DNA from: a virus
DNA length: 48,401 nt
Direction: 5' to 3' (one strand)
IMG/VR virus record: IMGVR_UViG_3300015264_000010
Location: 1-48,401 of that record
Shown here: piece by piece, positions 1-8,096 of the stretch
How positions within the stretch are numbered: the first letter of the stretch is position 1
Layout: every line of letters starts with the position of its first letter
Translations under genes and position numbers: made by a program
Notes under the pieces: generated by a model
What the model saw: only the letters and a program-made list of their open reading frames with translations
Database searches by the model: none
Told to the model about the DNA's origin: nothing

Positions 1-77
1 GCTTTGGCTCGGTCCTTGTTGGTCGGTGGGCCGGTTGGTCCCACACCCTTATTCGGCGGCTGAGGTGGTGCGCCCCC
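1..77. repeat. 77-bp terminal direct repeat, copy 1
   Basis: Bases 1-77 are identical to 48325-48401. The repeat lies inside the portal coding frame, where a natural terminal repeat is unlikely. Seventy-seven is a common assembler k-mer length, so this is best read as the overlap left when a circular graph is written out linearly. Confidence 0.95.
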
Positions 78-1532
78 GCCCTGGGGTGGCGGGTTGTCGC
101 TTGTCAGCGCCGTTCCGTTCGCGAGCGCCTGACTTGCCGCCATGGATAGTTGTTCCTTTGGCGACAGTGGCGCGTTCTGTAGTTCTTCGATCTGCTCTTC
201 GGTCCATCCGGCGCAGTACTTGAGCGTCAAGCTGAGCGGTACACCGGCGTCAACGAACATCTTGACTGTCTGTGCGACGTCGAACTCACTACGTACGTGC
301 GCATCGCGCCATTGGGACTCGACGTCCACGCCTAGCGCAAGCTCAAACATGTCATGCCAGGACTCGCCGTATACGTCTTGCAGATCGCCTACGTACTCGG
401 TGAACGGCCCCTCATCGGCTTCATACGCCGCGCCGGACGGTGCGACCTTGTCCGCCTTGACTTTGAGGTGGCCCGGTAGCGTGGCCTTGGTAAACAACTT
501 GTCAATAAGCTTGTCTTGCTCATCGCTGTAGTTGCTCAGATCAGTCTCGCTACCCTCCCAAATGGACGTAGGGGCCGCGCCCCCATCTCCGCCCCCGGGA
601 TCAAGCACGGCGACACGGTTGGGCCGCATCTTGATCGTCTCGTCATCGATGGTCTGCTCAGTCAGAATGGCCATCTTGCGCCACGCGTTGAACTCGGCCG
701 TGACAAGGAGGTTGGCCGCAAGCTTGTTGATCTTGTCTTGGATGGTGCGGATGCGGTCGATGATCGGCCGACGTTCCGAGGTGAACGCGAACCGAACAAC
801 GGGCACCTTGTCGAACCCGTGCTCGCCTCCGGGCTCATCGGGGTCTACTTCGAACCAACGGCTTTGCGGCATGATGGCGTTGGCCAAGTCCTTGACCTTG
901 GGGCCGACAAGCCGAACAACCACGTACTTGTAGTAGCACGTGGCGCGCCAGATGCCCTCTTCGTAGTCCGCCCACACGAGTACCACCCGCTCAGGGTCGG
1001 CACGGTGGCAATACTTCGGCCACCACACGTTGCGTGCGTCCTTGCGCGTGATGTCAACGCCGGTCTTCTTGGTGTCGTCCTTCCACACGAACAAGAACGC
1101 CTCGCCAGCCACCCCCGCGTCCGTGTATACGTCCTTCTGTCCGAGACGTAGATCGTTGTCTTTCCACACGTTGAGCGCGGCATCGCTCATGAGCACGTTC
1201 TGTGTGTCCTTTGTGCCCCGGTCCACGAACCCGTCACACATAAGTCGCTTGATGGGCGCGTCAACAGCCACATCACACCAGTTCTCGGACATGTTCGTGA
1301 TCAGGTGTTGGTCCAACCGCTCACGGATGTTGTCCGTCATCCACACGCGTGGATGGTCATTGTTGTAGTACCGCCAGCACGTGTCGATGCGCAAGCCCTT
1401 GGGCTTGAGGTCATCAAGCGCCCGCTTAAGGTGCTTGGGCCAGTCGTAGTCATCGGGGTTGAACGCTCCGCTAAGCGGCTCGTTCTCTGGCGCAACCCCA
1501 TCAGGATCCGCCGGATTGGTTGGTTGCGTCAT
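1..1532 (-). CDS. Portal protein, SPP1 gp6-like (5' part; C-terminus lies at the other window end)
   Basis: The portal forms the dodecameric ring at the capsid vertex through which TerL packages DNA. The ATG at 1532 lies 4 nt past the terminase stop and follows a GAGG site. The frame is open to base 1 and continues without a break across the 77-bp overlap to a TGA at 48300-48302, giving 518 residues, normal for this family. The N-terminal region (for example WRYYNND and WMTDNIRERLDQ) and the gene order terminase-portal-MuF fit SPP1 gp6-type portals. The last ~35 residues are Pro/Gly/Lys-rich and probably disordered. Confidence 0.88.
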   Translation of the reverse strand, partial: MTQPTNPADPDGVAPENEPLSGAFNPDDYDWPKHLKRALDDLKPKGLRIDTCWRYYNNDHPRVWMTDNIRERLDQHLITNMSENWCDVAVDAPIKRLMCDGFVDRGTKDTQNVLMSDAALNVWKDNDLRLGQKDVYTDAGVAGEAFLFVWKDDTKKTGVDITRKDARNVWWPKYCHRADPERVVLVWADYEEGIWRATCYYKYVVVRLVGPKVKDLANAIMPQSRWFEVDPDEPGGEHGFDKVPVVRFAFTSERRPIIDRIRTIQDKINKLAANLLVTAEFNAWRKMAILTEQTIDDETIKMRPNRVAVLDPGGGDGGAAPTSIWEGSETDLSNYSDEQDKLIDKLFTKATLPGHLKVKADKVAPSGAAYEADEGPFTEYVGDLQDVYGESWHDMFELALGVDVESQWRDAHVRSEFDVAQTVKMFVDAGVPLSLTLKYCAGWTEEQIEELQNAPLSPKEQLSMAASQALANGTALTSDNPPPQGGGAPPQPPNKGVGPTGPPTNKDRAK

Positions 1533-1536
1533 GCGT

Positions 1537-3003
1537 TTAGCCTCTCACAGTCCGCGAGGTTGCAACAGTACGGCCACGCTTGAGCATGAGTTCAGTGAAG
1601 CCCCAAACCACGGCATCCATTTCGTCAGGGCTCTCGTCACTACCAATCTCGTTACCCTCGTCATCCTTGGTGCCTTTGGGCACCCAAGACGTCCACTGGT
1701 CCTCTAAGGCCGCGTACATCGTCGGCTTACCAACGTGATGGATGCGGCCTTGCTCATACAGCATGGCTACCGGCTCGGCACGTGCACGCTTACCCACGGA
1801 CGCATGGACAGTCTTGAGCTTGATATCGGGGCGTATCTGCCTAAGCACGGTGCCGACGTAATCCCCGCCGTTATTGACCTCAGCTACAACGTAGTTAGCC
1901 ATGTGCACGTCATACAGCAACGCAACCTTTTCCATGGCCTGTGCTGGCGAACCCTTAAAGGACTCGCTATGCAGCACAAACCCTTCACGCCGGGATGCAT
2001 CCGACGCGGTAACCGATATGCCTGTGAAGTCGCTCTTTGCTGACGAGGTTACCGCAGGGTCGACATTGACAGTGACCGTAGACACGTCATCCGGCAAGTC
2101 AGCGTCCCACCGAAAGCCATCGGCATCAAACACGTCATGGCTAAGCATCGCGCCGACCACGTCAGACAGCAGCTCACCATTCAACTCTTGCCGACCGGTG
2201 CGCGTACCCTCGTACTGCCGGATCACCGTGTCATGAAAGACAGGCGCGAGGTTGACAAGATTGTCGTATGTGGTGCCGCGAATGATATAGAAGTTGCCGA
2301 ACTTGCCGTTGACCAGCTTCTTGACGTCCTTGCTCGGGCGAGGCGTACCCGTAAGGATCATGCGCGGCTCTTCACCAAGCCGCATACCCATCAAAGCGTT
2401 GGACATGACAGCCGCAAGGTAACGCCATGTACTGAACTCATCACCCCATACGAAATCGTGTTGTGGGCCACGCAGTAAGTCAGGGTCCTCTGAGGAATAC
2501 GCAAACGCAACAGCTCCGTTATGAAAGACGATACGTCGCTTGCTAGGTTGATACTCAGGACGTTCCCACTTGGGGAATACATTGAGCAGGCCACTTTCAC
2601 CCTCAATCATGACGTCACGTACGTCGGCAGCGGTCCGCGCAATGAGCGCGATACGACCAGCACCCCCGCGCGTCTTAGTGGTCATGGTGCGTACACCCTC
2701 AGCACCGATGCGCGTCTTACCAAACCCGCGACCTGCCATCCACAAGGCACCGGTCTTGCCATCTCCGCGTTTAAACGGCAACCGCTGGTTTGCCCGAGCA
2801 TGCCGCACCGGGCACTCAGGGTGTGGGTTGCCCACGCACATGGGGATGCGGCACAGCCACGCCGTCCGACGTACCTCACGCTCCACCCGGAGGCGCGCGG
2901 CTAGCTGTCGCTTACGATCGGGATCAAGCGCCGTGATGCGTTCGCGCAGTTCCGACACCGGTGTTGGCTCGGGTTTGGGCTTGTTACTCACGCCTCTAGT
3001 CAT
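1537..3003 (-). CDS. terL: Terminase large subunit (packaging ATPase/nuclease)
   Basis: TerL is the motor that translocates DNA into the prohead and cuts concatemers. The 488-residue protein shows Walker A GRGFGKT (about residues 91-97), Walker B FVWGDE (about 184-189) and a nuclease-domain Asp in VNVDPA (about 315). A Cys/His cluster at residues 51-68 (CRIPMC, HPEC) is an N-terminal extra that could bind zinc. The ATG at 3003 is chosen because AAGGGG lies 9 nt upstream; it overlaps the TerS stop by 8 bp. A longer frame starts at 3042. A GTTTAAAC site at 2769-2776 encodes its PFKR stretch. Confidence 0.93.
   Translation of the reverse strand: MTRGVSNKPKPEPTPVSELRERITALDPDRKRQLAARLRVEREVRRTAWLCRIPMCVGNPHPECPVRHARANQRLPFKRGDGKTGALWMAGRGFGKTRIGAEGVRTMTTKTRGGAGRIALIARTAADVRDVMIEGESGLLNVFPKWERPEYQPSKRRIVFHNGAVAFAYSSEDPDLLRGPQHDFVWGDEFSTWRYLAAVMSNALMGMRLGEEPRMILTGTPRPSKDVKKLVNGKFGNFYIIRGTTYDNLVNLAPVFHDTVIRQYEGTRTGRQELNGELLSDVVGAMLSHDVFDADGFRWDADLPDDVSTVTVNVDPAVTSSAKSDFTGISVTASDASRREGFVLHSESFKGSPAQAMEKVALLYDVHMANYVVAEVNNGGDYVGTVLRQIRPDIKLKTVHASVGKRARAEPVAMLYEQGRIHHVGKPTMYAALEDQWTSWVPKGTKDDEGNEIGSDESPDEMDAVVWGFTELMLKRGRTVATSRTVRG
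2769..2776. repeat. GTTTAAAC palindrome, copy in terL
   Basis: First of 16 copies of YGTTTAAACR in the window. This one is intragenic. All copies start at 2769, 9651, 10836, 11306, 11952, 15691, 20382, 21400, 22579, 24729, 24792, 27098, 32221, 38711, 41224 and 46089. Confidence 0.9.
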
Positions 3004-3532
3004 CGGCGGTGTCCCCTTCAAGATCGACCATCTCGGGGTCACTCATGATGTTGCCGCCCCCGCTAAGCTCCGAAACAAGCGCTTCGATCTCGTCATCAAG
3101 CACGTTACGAATCGTCACGTTGTGCTTGACCAACACGGGCCGGTTGATGCCAAGAAGTAGCGCGCGCTGTTTGCGCACCTCGCCGAGTGTCTTCTCAAGG
3201 CTGTTAAGCTGCTCGATCTGATACCCGATGGGCTCATTCTTAGCCTTACGTTCTGCGGCAATGTCCGCCACCATGGCCATCATCGCGGTTACGCGCTGCT
3301 CGGATGCGTCGTAACCCGCCGCTTCATGCGCCCGAACGTCGTCCATGTCCTCTTGCGGAAGTTGGATAGCAGTCAGCTCGCGCACCCATTGATGGGCCGT
3401 TGCAGTGCTGACATCAAGTTCGTCGGCAATACGGCTGTAGGGCTCTTTAGCTAGTCTCAGCTCAAGAGCCCTACGCTTCTTAGCCCATATGTCACAACGC
3501 TGAATGGCGTTCTCGTATTCACGATGTGCCAT
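2996..3532 (-). CDS. terS: Terminase small subunit-like DNA-binding protein
   Basis: TerS recognises the packaging site and presents DNA to TerL. The 178-residue protein has a helix-turn-helix near residues 34-52 (RIADELDVSTATAHQWVRE), a long helical middle suited to oligomerisation and an acidic tail. The assignment rests on this fold and on its position directly upstream of terL. I see no obvious cos site, so headful and cos packaging cannot be told apart. Confidence 0.75.
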   Translation of the reverse strand: MAHREYENAIQRCDIWAKKRRALELRLAKEPYSRIADELDVSTATAHQWVRELTAIQLPQEDMDDVRAHEAAGYDASEQRVTAMMAMVADIAAERKAKNEPIGYQIEQLNSLEKTLGEVRKQRALLLGINRPVLVKHNVTIRNVLDDEIEALVSELSGGGNIMSDPEMVDLEGDTADD

Positions 3533-3543
3533 GTCGTTTAACC

Positions 3544-3720
3544 CTAACGCTCGGAGATCTCCGATCGTAGCTTACGCAACGCACGACGAACAGGTGTCTC
3601 TCCCACATCAATCCCTTGCGCGTAAAGCTCCGCTTGAACGTCAATGTACGTACGCTGCCCGGTGTTCATGACCGCACGTTCAAGCATGGACATCGGGGAC
3701 TCACGCCTTAAACCTGCCAT
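3544..3720 (-). CDS. Small hypothetical protein (58 aa)
   Basis: The ATG at 3720 overlaps the stop of the preceding DUF3310 gene as TGATG, a translational coupling arrangement. A longer frame from 3867 would overlap that gene almost wholly and is not favoured. The product is basic and helical (VRRALRKLRSEISER at the C-terminus), possibly a small winged-helix-like DNA binder, but I do not recognise a family. Confidence 0.6.
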   Translation of the reverse strand: MAGLRRESPMSMLERAVMNTGQRTYIDVQAELYAQGIDVGETPVRRALRKLRSEISER

Positions 3721-4085
3721 CACAAGTACCCGTCGCACCACGTGATGCACCGCCGGACCCCGATATCCATAGGTTCTACCGTGTGTGCCACATGCGTCTG
3801 TTCCATACCGCACCGATAAAATTCGTGTACCCACCCCGCTGTAACCTTCTCTGCGCGCACATGGCACGGCGCGTCCCCCAAGCGCGCAATCTCAAAGTCG
3901 AGGTACTGCCGAGCCTTGCGCAGGTCCTCAATAGCGCTCGTGCTCTTCCTGCCCGCGCGCCATACGTACTTGACGACGTTCCCAAGGTTGAAGTTGAACT
4001 CTTGCGTAACCCGAATGCACTCGATCGCCGGATGCCAGTTGTAATGATCCGGCCGTGCCACCGCATCGTGCTTGCCGCTACCCAT
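3720..4085 (-). CDS. DUF3310 family protein
   Basis: The core carries the DUF3310 signature: HYNWHPAIECI, then LGNVVKYVWRAGRK and DLRKARQYLDFE. The family is widespread in phages and often annotated as a nucleotide-metabolism or kinase-like accessory, but its function is unproven. The ATG at 4085 has GGGGG 5 nt upstream; an in-frame ATG at 4097 is the alternative. It overlaps the next gene by TGATG. Confidence 0.8.
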   Translation of the reverse strand: MGSGKHDAVARPDHYNWHPAIECIRVTQEFNFNLGNVVKYVWRAGRKSTSAIEDLRKARQYLDFEIARLGDAPCHVRAEKVTAGWVHEFYRCGMEQTHVAHTVEPMDIGVRRCITWCDGYL

Positions 4086-4112
4086 GACTACCCCCATCGT
4101 TGTCCGGTCCGG

Positions 4113-4174
4113 GGTGTCCGAACCAGGGTGACCTGCGCGTATGCCATCCGGACGCCCCCGGACCTTCGGACACC
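4113..4174. repeat. 10-bp inverted repeat between translocase and DUF3310 genes
   Basis: GGTGTCCGAA (4113-4122) and TTCGGACACC (4165-4174) are perfect inverted copies separated by 42 bp. Several CCGGAC or GTCCGGAC words lie between and beside them. On the leftward transcript it would form a stem-loop directly after the translocase stop. There is no U-tract, so it could be an RNA processing or attenuation element or a protein-binding site. Confidence 0.5.
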
Positions 4175-6190
4175 TTAACCCCGTCCGGACACCCCCCGTG
4201 ACCGGTCCATTGGACTGCTGAACAACGGCCTACCACTTTCGATGTCTCGTGCGTGCCGTGCGTCGCGCAGACCCTCAACGGTCTCAGCCGCAGGGTTCCA
4301 CCGAGGACGCACATCCGCGCCCACCTGAGGTACCGGCCGATTAAGCACGCACGCAAGCGTATCGGTCAGCAGCCCCTCGATCTCACGCGCCTCGATACAC
4401 GTCATATCGCCCGAGAATATCTCAACCGTATCGGTGATGAGATCCCCCCAATACTGTGTCTCCGCGTGCTGCTCACTACGCGTCTCAAGCGCTTGATGCG
4501 TCTGCCCGATATACCCGACCGTATCGCCGTACGTCTCCACCCTAAGCCCGTAGATGACATGCGGCTTAATCGCCAAGTCAGCACGCCGGATGTCGACAAA
4601 CACACCGTCCCAAAACTTGCCAGACGGTTCCGGGCCACTCGTCAGCCACGCCAAAATGTCCGTGCGTGCGTACACCTTGGTACGCCCGTTAGCGCCAACG
4701 GCACTCGGCCACGGTGCATACCCCTTGGACTCCGCGCTACGTGCCCCCTTCTGCCACTGCTCAAGCACCGTTAACGGCACGTTGTGCCCGTGCTTGGCAA
4801 GCATGCTGTGTGCTTCCTTAAGCGTTACCGTCATGGCTAGCTCAATGTGTGGCAAGCCTGCTATCTCATTCACCCCTTGCGGTAGGTACCCTTGCACCGA
4901 CGTAACGCGCACGTCTGGCACAGCCTCAAGCTCCGCCGACCAAGCCAAGTCAGACACGTTATCCAGGTCGGCAAGAAGGCATGCATCCGACTCTTGCAAG
5001 TGTGGTGGCATATACCGCACCACAGCCGTTGACGTGACAAGGTACCAACTCCAGTCCATCGGATGCGGAATGTACCGATGCCCGTGCGCCAACATCTTCC
5101 ACGTGCGCATGTCCCACTTGCTCATAAGCGCGGCGTTGAAGTTCTCGCGAACCGCCCCGCCACCAAACACCGCAGCCTCCGCCCGCTGGCAGATTACATG
5201 GATATAGATACCAAACTCACGCCCCATATACACGCTGTAGTGCATGGAACGCACGGCCGGAGAATGCCTCGCAGCCTCGCTGTGTGCCGCCTTGGCGTAC
5301 TCCCAAAAGTCCTTGAGCATGGCCATGAGGGTATTGGCCTCTTCCATGATGACGTGCAAAGGGGCAAAAACGGCCGCGCGACCTGAAAGCCGTGCCGAGA
5401 TATCCTCCTTACGTCGTCGCTCAAGCTCAGCGAACACGGCCTGAAACGCGTTGTGGCACGTCTCAGCCTCGCTATAATACTTGATGTTGCGGAACTCCAA
5501 AGCAACCGCAAGGTCAAGCATGGACACACCCTTGACGTCCAAAATGACGACCTGCGCACCACTCCGAATGTACTGCGGCACCAAAAATCGATACAGGTTA
5601 CTCTTACCTCCACCTGACCCCGCTGACGCCTTGATGTGCGGCCCCATGGTCACATGGTCGTACACGACCGGTGCGCCCGACACATCCGTACCCAGCACAA
5701 CGCGATGCGGACTCCCCGCTTCGGCTTCCACGAACGGAAGGTAGTCGTACACGGTTCGTGGCGCGCCGAATGACGGTGTCGGATACAGCTTGACCAACGC
5801 CCCGTGGCCCACGTATAGCCACTCAGCGGACGGTGCGCCGTCAAACCCAAGGCGCGACCCGATCTCGCCCGCAATCCGATCTTTGACCTTCTCATTGGTG
5901 CCGGGACTGATCGGCAGCTTGACCAAGACATGCGACGTGAGGTCAGTCGGGTCGATCGGCCACACCTTGGGCAGCGTCACATACCGTTCCGGGTGCGTAC
6001 GCAGTGCAGCCGCGATGTTGGCGGCAACCCCCACAGCGTCCGTACCCGTCTTGGGCAAGTTGTCGATAAGCACCTGAGCGGCGGGTCGGATCCACTTGTC
6101 CCGACGTTGGGCGTGCTCGGCGGCTTGCACAAGTGCCCAAAGCGCACACGGCAACAAGCCCAAGCAGACAAGCACGAATGCGCCGATCAT
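4175..6190 (-). CDS. FtsK/SpoIIIE-like DNA translocase fused to a GIY-YIG nuclease domain
   Basis: This 671-residue membrane-anchored protein has an N-terminal membrane helix (residues 2-22). Its FtsK/TraB-type ATPase core has Walker A GSGGGKS (191-197) and Walker B VVILDVKG (214-221). The C-terminal part (about 540-630) carries GIY-YIG features: VIYGL, then GYIGQT, an Arg in LETRSEQH, Glu residues in IEAREIE and a final LNR. Homologous actinomycete translocases (TraB/TraSA) move double-stranded DNA between cells; fusion to a nuclease is not something I know for them. The ATG at 6190 overlaps the upstream stop as TGATG, so it is probably translated together with the preceding membrane protein. 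Function in a phage (entry, packaging, DNA transfer, exclusion) is unknown. Confidence 0.8.
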   Translation of the reverse strand: MIGAFVLVCLGLLPCALWALVQAAEHAQRRDKWIRPAAQVLIDNLPKTGTDAVGVAANIAAALRTHPERYVTLPKVWPIDPTDLTSHVLVKLPISPGTNEKVKDRIAGEIGSRLGFDGAPSAEWLYVGHGALVKLYPTPSFGAPRTVYDYLPFVEAEAGSPHRVVLGTDVSGAPVVYDHVTMGPHIKASAGSGGGKSNLYRFLVPQYIRSGAQVVILDVKGVSMLDLAVALEFRNIKYYSEAETCHNAFQAVFAELERRRKEDISARLSGRAAVFAPLHVIMEEANTLMAMLKDFWEYAKAAHSEAARHSPAVRSMHYSVYMGREFGIYIHVICQRAEAAVFGGGAVRENFNAALMSKWDMRTWKMLAHGHRYIPHPMDWSWYLVTSTAVVRYMPPHLQESDACLLADLDNVSDLAWSAELEAVPDVRVTSVQGYLPQGVNEIAGLPHIELAMTVTLKEAHSMLAKHGHNVPLTVLEQWQKGARSAESKGYAPWPSAVGANGRTKVYARTDILAWLTSGPEPSGKFWDGVFVDIRRADLAIKPHVIYGLRVETYGDTVGYIGQTHQALETRSEQHAETQYWGDLITDTVEIFSGDMTCIEAREIEGLLTDTLACVLNRPVPQVGADVRPRWNPAAETVEGLRDARHARDIESGRPLFSSPMDRSRGVSGRG

Positions 6191-6759
6191 CACGCGAACC
6201 ACCCCCGAACCTGATCCCGAATAGCAAGCACGTACACGTACCATTCACTACGCTCATGGCCGTTCCGCAGACGTTCTTTAAGCGCAGCCACCCCCACCCG
6301 CACGGCATGTGTTGCCGCCCACACCCCCGCAAGAGTGCTGACCAGAATGAGCGGCAGCCAACCCCAGTTAGCCCACGCCCACACCGTGACGTCCCCGATA
6401 AGCTTGAGCGTGTCCCCCAACCGCCGAGCAACCCACAACCACGCGCTTAACGGCGCGTACTTGATGAACGCCAGCACACAGAACACAACGCCCCAGCGCC
6501 ACACCATGACGCGCCACTTAGGCCCCTTGACGACCGGGCGGCCGGACCAAAACGCATTACGGTGTGGCGCCGACGCTCCCCGAGTGAACGTCGCGTTGTG
6601 CATGACGTTGCTATGCGGGTTGTCCGCATGCAGGCTTACCGCCATCCACTTGACAAACCCTCGGCACACCTCAAAGGGCGCGTGAATCCACAAGGGCATG
6701 CGGAAGGCGTCAGCCTTGAACAGCGGCTGATCGGGTCGAAACTTCACGGTGGGGGCCAC
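6190..6759 (-). CDS. Membrane protein coupled to the FtsK-like translocase
   Basis: The GTG at 6759 is preceded by GGGGG at 7-8 nt and gives about 189 residues; a longer frame to 6849 would overlap the upstream gene. A soluble N-terminal half is followed by hydrophobic stretches VVFCVLAFIKYAPLSAWLWVA and LPLILVSTLAGVWAATHAV and a basic C-terminal tail. I do not recognise a family. Its tight coupling to the translocase recalls the small membrane (Spd-type) partners next to TraB in Streptomyces mobile elements; that analogy rests on context, not sequence. Confidence 0.65.
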   Translation of the reverse strand: MAPTVKFRPDQPLFKADAFRMPLWIHAPFEVCRGFVKWMAVSLHADNPHSNVMHNATFTRGASAPHRNAFWSGRPVVKGPKWRVMVWRWGVVFCVLAFIKYAPLSAWLWVARRLGDTLKLIGDVTVWAWANWGWLPLILVSTLAGVWAATHAVRVGVAALKERLRNGHERSEWYVYVLAIRDQVRGWFA

Positions 6760-6784
6760 AGCTACACCCCCAAGGCCACAAGCG

Positions 6785-7357
6785 TCATGCGGGGACCACC
6801 ATCCACCTAAGGTGTTGCAGCCGGTTGCGGAGCTTGGACCGCGCGCCATGCCAGTTGCCTTGTGCAGCCACGTGCCCCGGAGCGCGTTGTGTCCTGGCGT
6901 GCATGCGGCTCACGGCCACGCTGCGTTGGTTGACTGTGAGCGTGTCCAACGCCTTGTGCACGTCCCGCGCCACGCTTTGCCAGTCCAAGACTCGTGCTTG
7001 GTCCTCAGCACTCCGCGCCTGACAGATCATGTCGATAAGCGGGTTACCGCCGTCGATGACCGGCGACGTCAAGTCCACGTCGGCAAACCGTGCGCGCTCG
7101 TTCAAGTGCTTACGCCACAGCCGAAGCATCTCGTTGCGTGCCCGAAACTTGACCCACGAATCGACCGGATGCACACCGTCCTCACGCCAAGACTCAGCCG
7201 CCCGCATCGCCGTGAACACCGACTCAGCCGCCATGTCTTCCGCGCTTAGCGTTGGCACACTCCGCGAAATGCCCTTGGCGGTCTTGATGAACCACCCCTC
7301 GCGCCAAAGCCGGTCAACGACGTTGGTCCGTACATACGGCGCTACCGCTCCTGACAT
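6785..7357 (-). CDS. Sigma-70/ECF-like transcription factor (putative)
   Basis: The 190-residue product resembles a two-domain ECF sigma factor. A region-2-like part (SAEDMAAESVFTAMRAAE, then FRARNEMLRLWRKH) is followed by a linker and a region-4-like part (VHKALDTLTVNQRSVAVSRM, then NWHGARSKLRNRLQHL). If correct it could redirect host RNA polymerase to phage promoters. It sits mid-way in the leftward operon. The ATG at 7357 has GGGGG 8 nt upstream and lies just after the RuvC-like gene's stop. The similarity is by pattern, so another phage HTH protein remains possible. Confidence 0.55.
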   Translation of the reverse strand: MSGAVAPYVRTNVVDRLWREGWFIKTAKGISRSVPTLSAEDMAAESVFTAMRAAESWREDGVHPVDSWVKFRARNEMLRLWRKHLNERARFADVDLTSPVIDGGNPLIDMICQARSAEDQARVLDWQSVARDVHKALDTLTVNQRSVAVSRMHARTQRAPGHVAAQGNWHGARSKLRNRLQHLRWMVVPA

Positions 7358-7362
7358 GACCC

Positions 7363-7815
7363 CTACCCCCGTACCTTGCCGGACTTGGCGACGTGCCACG
7401 TACCGATACACCACGCGTCCTTTGCATGCCCGCCGAAACCCCACCACGGCAACTGCGCGAGGTCACGACGCGTCATGTCCAGGTACCACCCCATCTTGTA
7501 GATGGACTTGTGCGATCCCGCGTTGTACCCGATGTACGGGACTTGCGTGCGACCACACAGGTACTTTATCACCCCGATAAGTTGTGCAGTCAGGAATTCG
7601 TTACCTGACATGCTCTTTTCGTTCCACGCGTAAAGTGCCCACTTCTCACACACGACCGTATGGATCGTGCGCCCCAATAGCCCCACCTCAAGCGCTGCCA
7701 CACACGTCTCCGGCGTCAGCTCGATGGCCGACGTACACGTGTCCTCGTCCCATGTGGCGTACCCGACGTGCCGATCCCCGGGATCGATGCTTACCCAACG
7801 CGCCGGAAGGTTCAT
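7363..7815 (-). CDS. RuvC-like Holliday junction resolvase / RNase H-fold nuclease
   Basis: The 150-residue protein begins with WVSIDPGDRHVGYATW, the typical first Asp strand of RuvC folds. A Glu follows in VVCEKWALY and an Asp in HAKDAWCIG near the C-terminus, the expected acidic triad. Such enzymes resolve branched intermediates before packaging, which fits its place between the polymerase and the terminase. The ATG at 7815 has GGAGG 10 nt upstream; the GTG at 7824 is too close to that site. Confidence 0.72.
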   Translation of the reverse strand: MNLPARWVSIDPGDRHVGYATWDEDTCTSAIELTPETCVAALEVGLLGRTIHTVVCEKWALYAWNEKSMSGNEFLTAQLIGVIKYLCGRTQVPYIGYNAGSHKSIYKMGWYLDMTRRDLAQLPWWGFGGHAKDAWCIGTWHVAKSGKVRG

Positions 7816-8012
7816 GCCGACCACACCTCCACGTACGCGAACTTATCCGGGTGGTGCTTGAACAGGTGCCTGTCCTTGGCGTCGATGGCAATCTCATGCG
7901 TACGGTGCATGGCGAACCCGTGAAGCGTTGGGCACAACGGACACCACATGAACCACGGCTCGGCTACGAACCGCGACCGAACACGCCCAATGTTGATGAC
8001 ACTCTTTCTCAT
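7812..8012 (-). CDS. Small CxxC protein (66 aa)
   Basis: I do not recognise a family. The ATG at 8012 has GGGG 7 nt upstream; a longer frame from 8084 lacks a good site. The centre holds WFMWCPLCPTLHGF, a possible half zinc site with nearby His residues. It overlaps the resolvase start by 4 bp, suggesting coupled translation. Confidence 0.6.
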   Translation of the reverse strand: MRKSVINIGRVRSRFVAEPWFMWCPLCPTLHGFAMHRTHEIAIDAKDRHLFKHHPDKFAYVEVWSA

Positions 8013-8096
8013 CTGCACGCCCCACTTGTTAATACCCACGCCAGCAACACAGTTAGCGCGGCGAGTTGAATGGTTGCTAGCCATCGGTAGAACACG

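Noticed and set aside
4253-4774. Plus-strand frame of 173 codons opposite the translocase
   Set aside because: It is antisense to the GIY-YIG-containing end of a clear gene and has no ribosome site.
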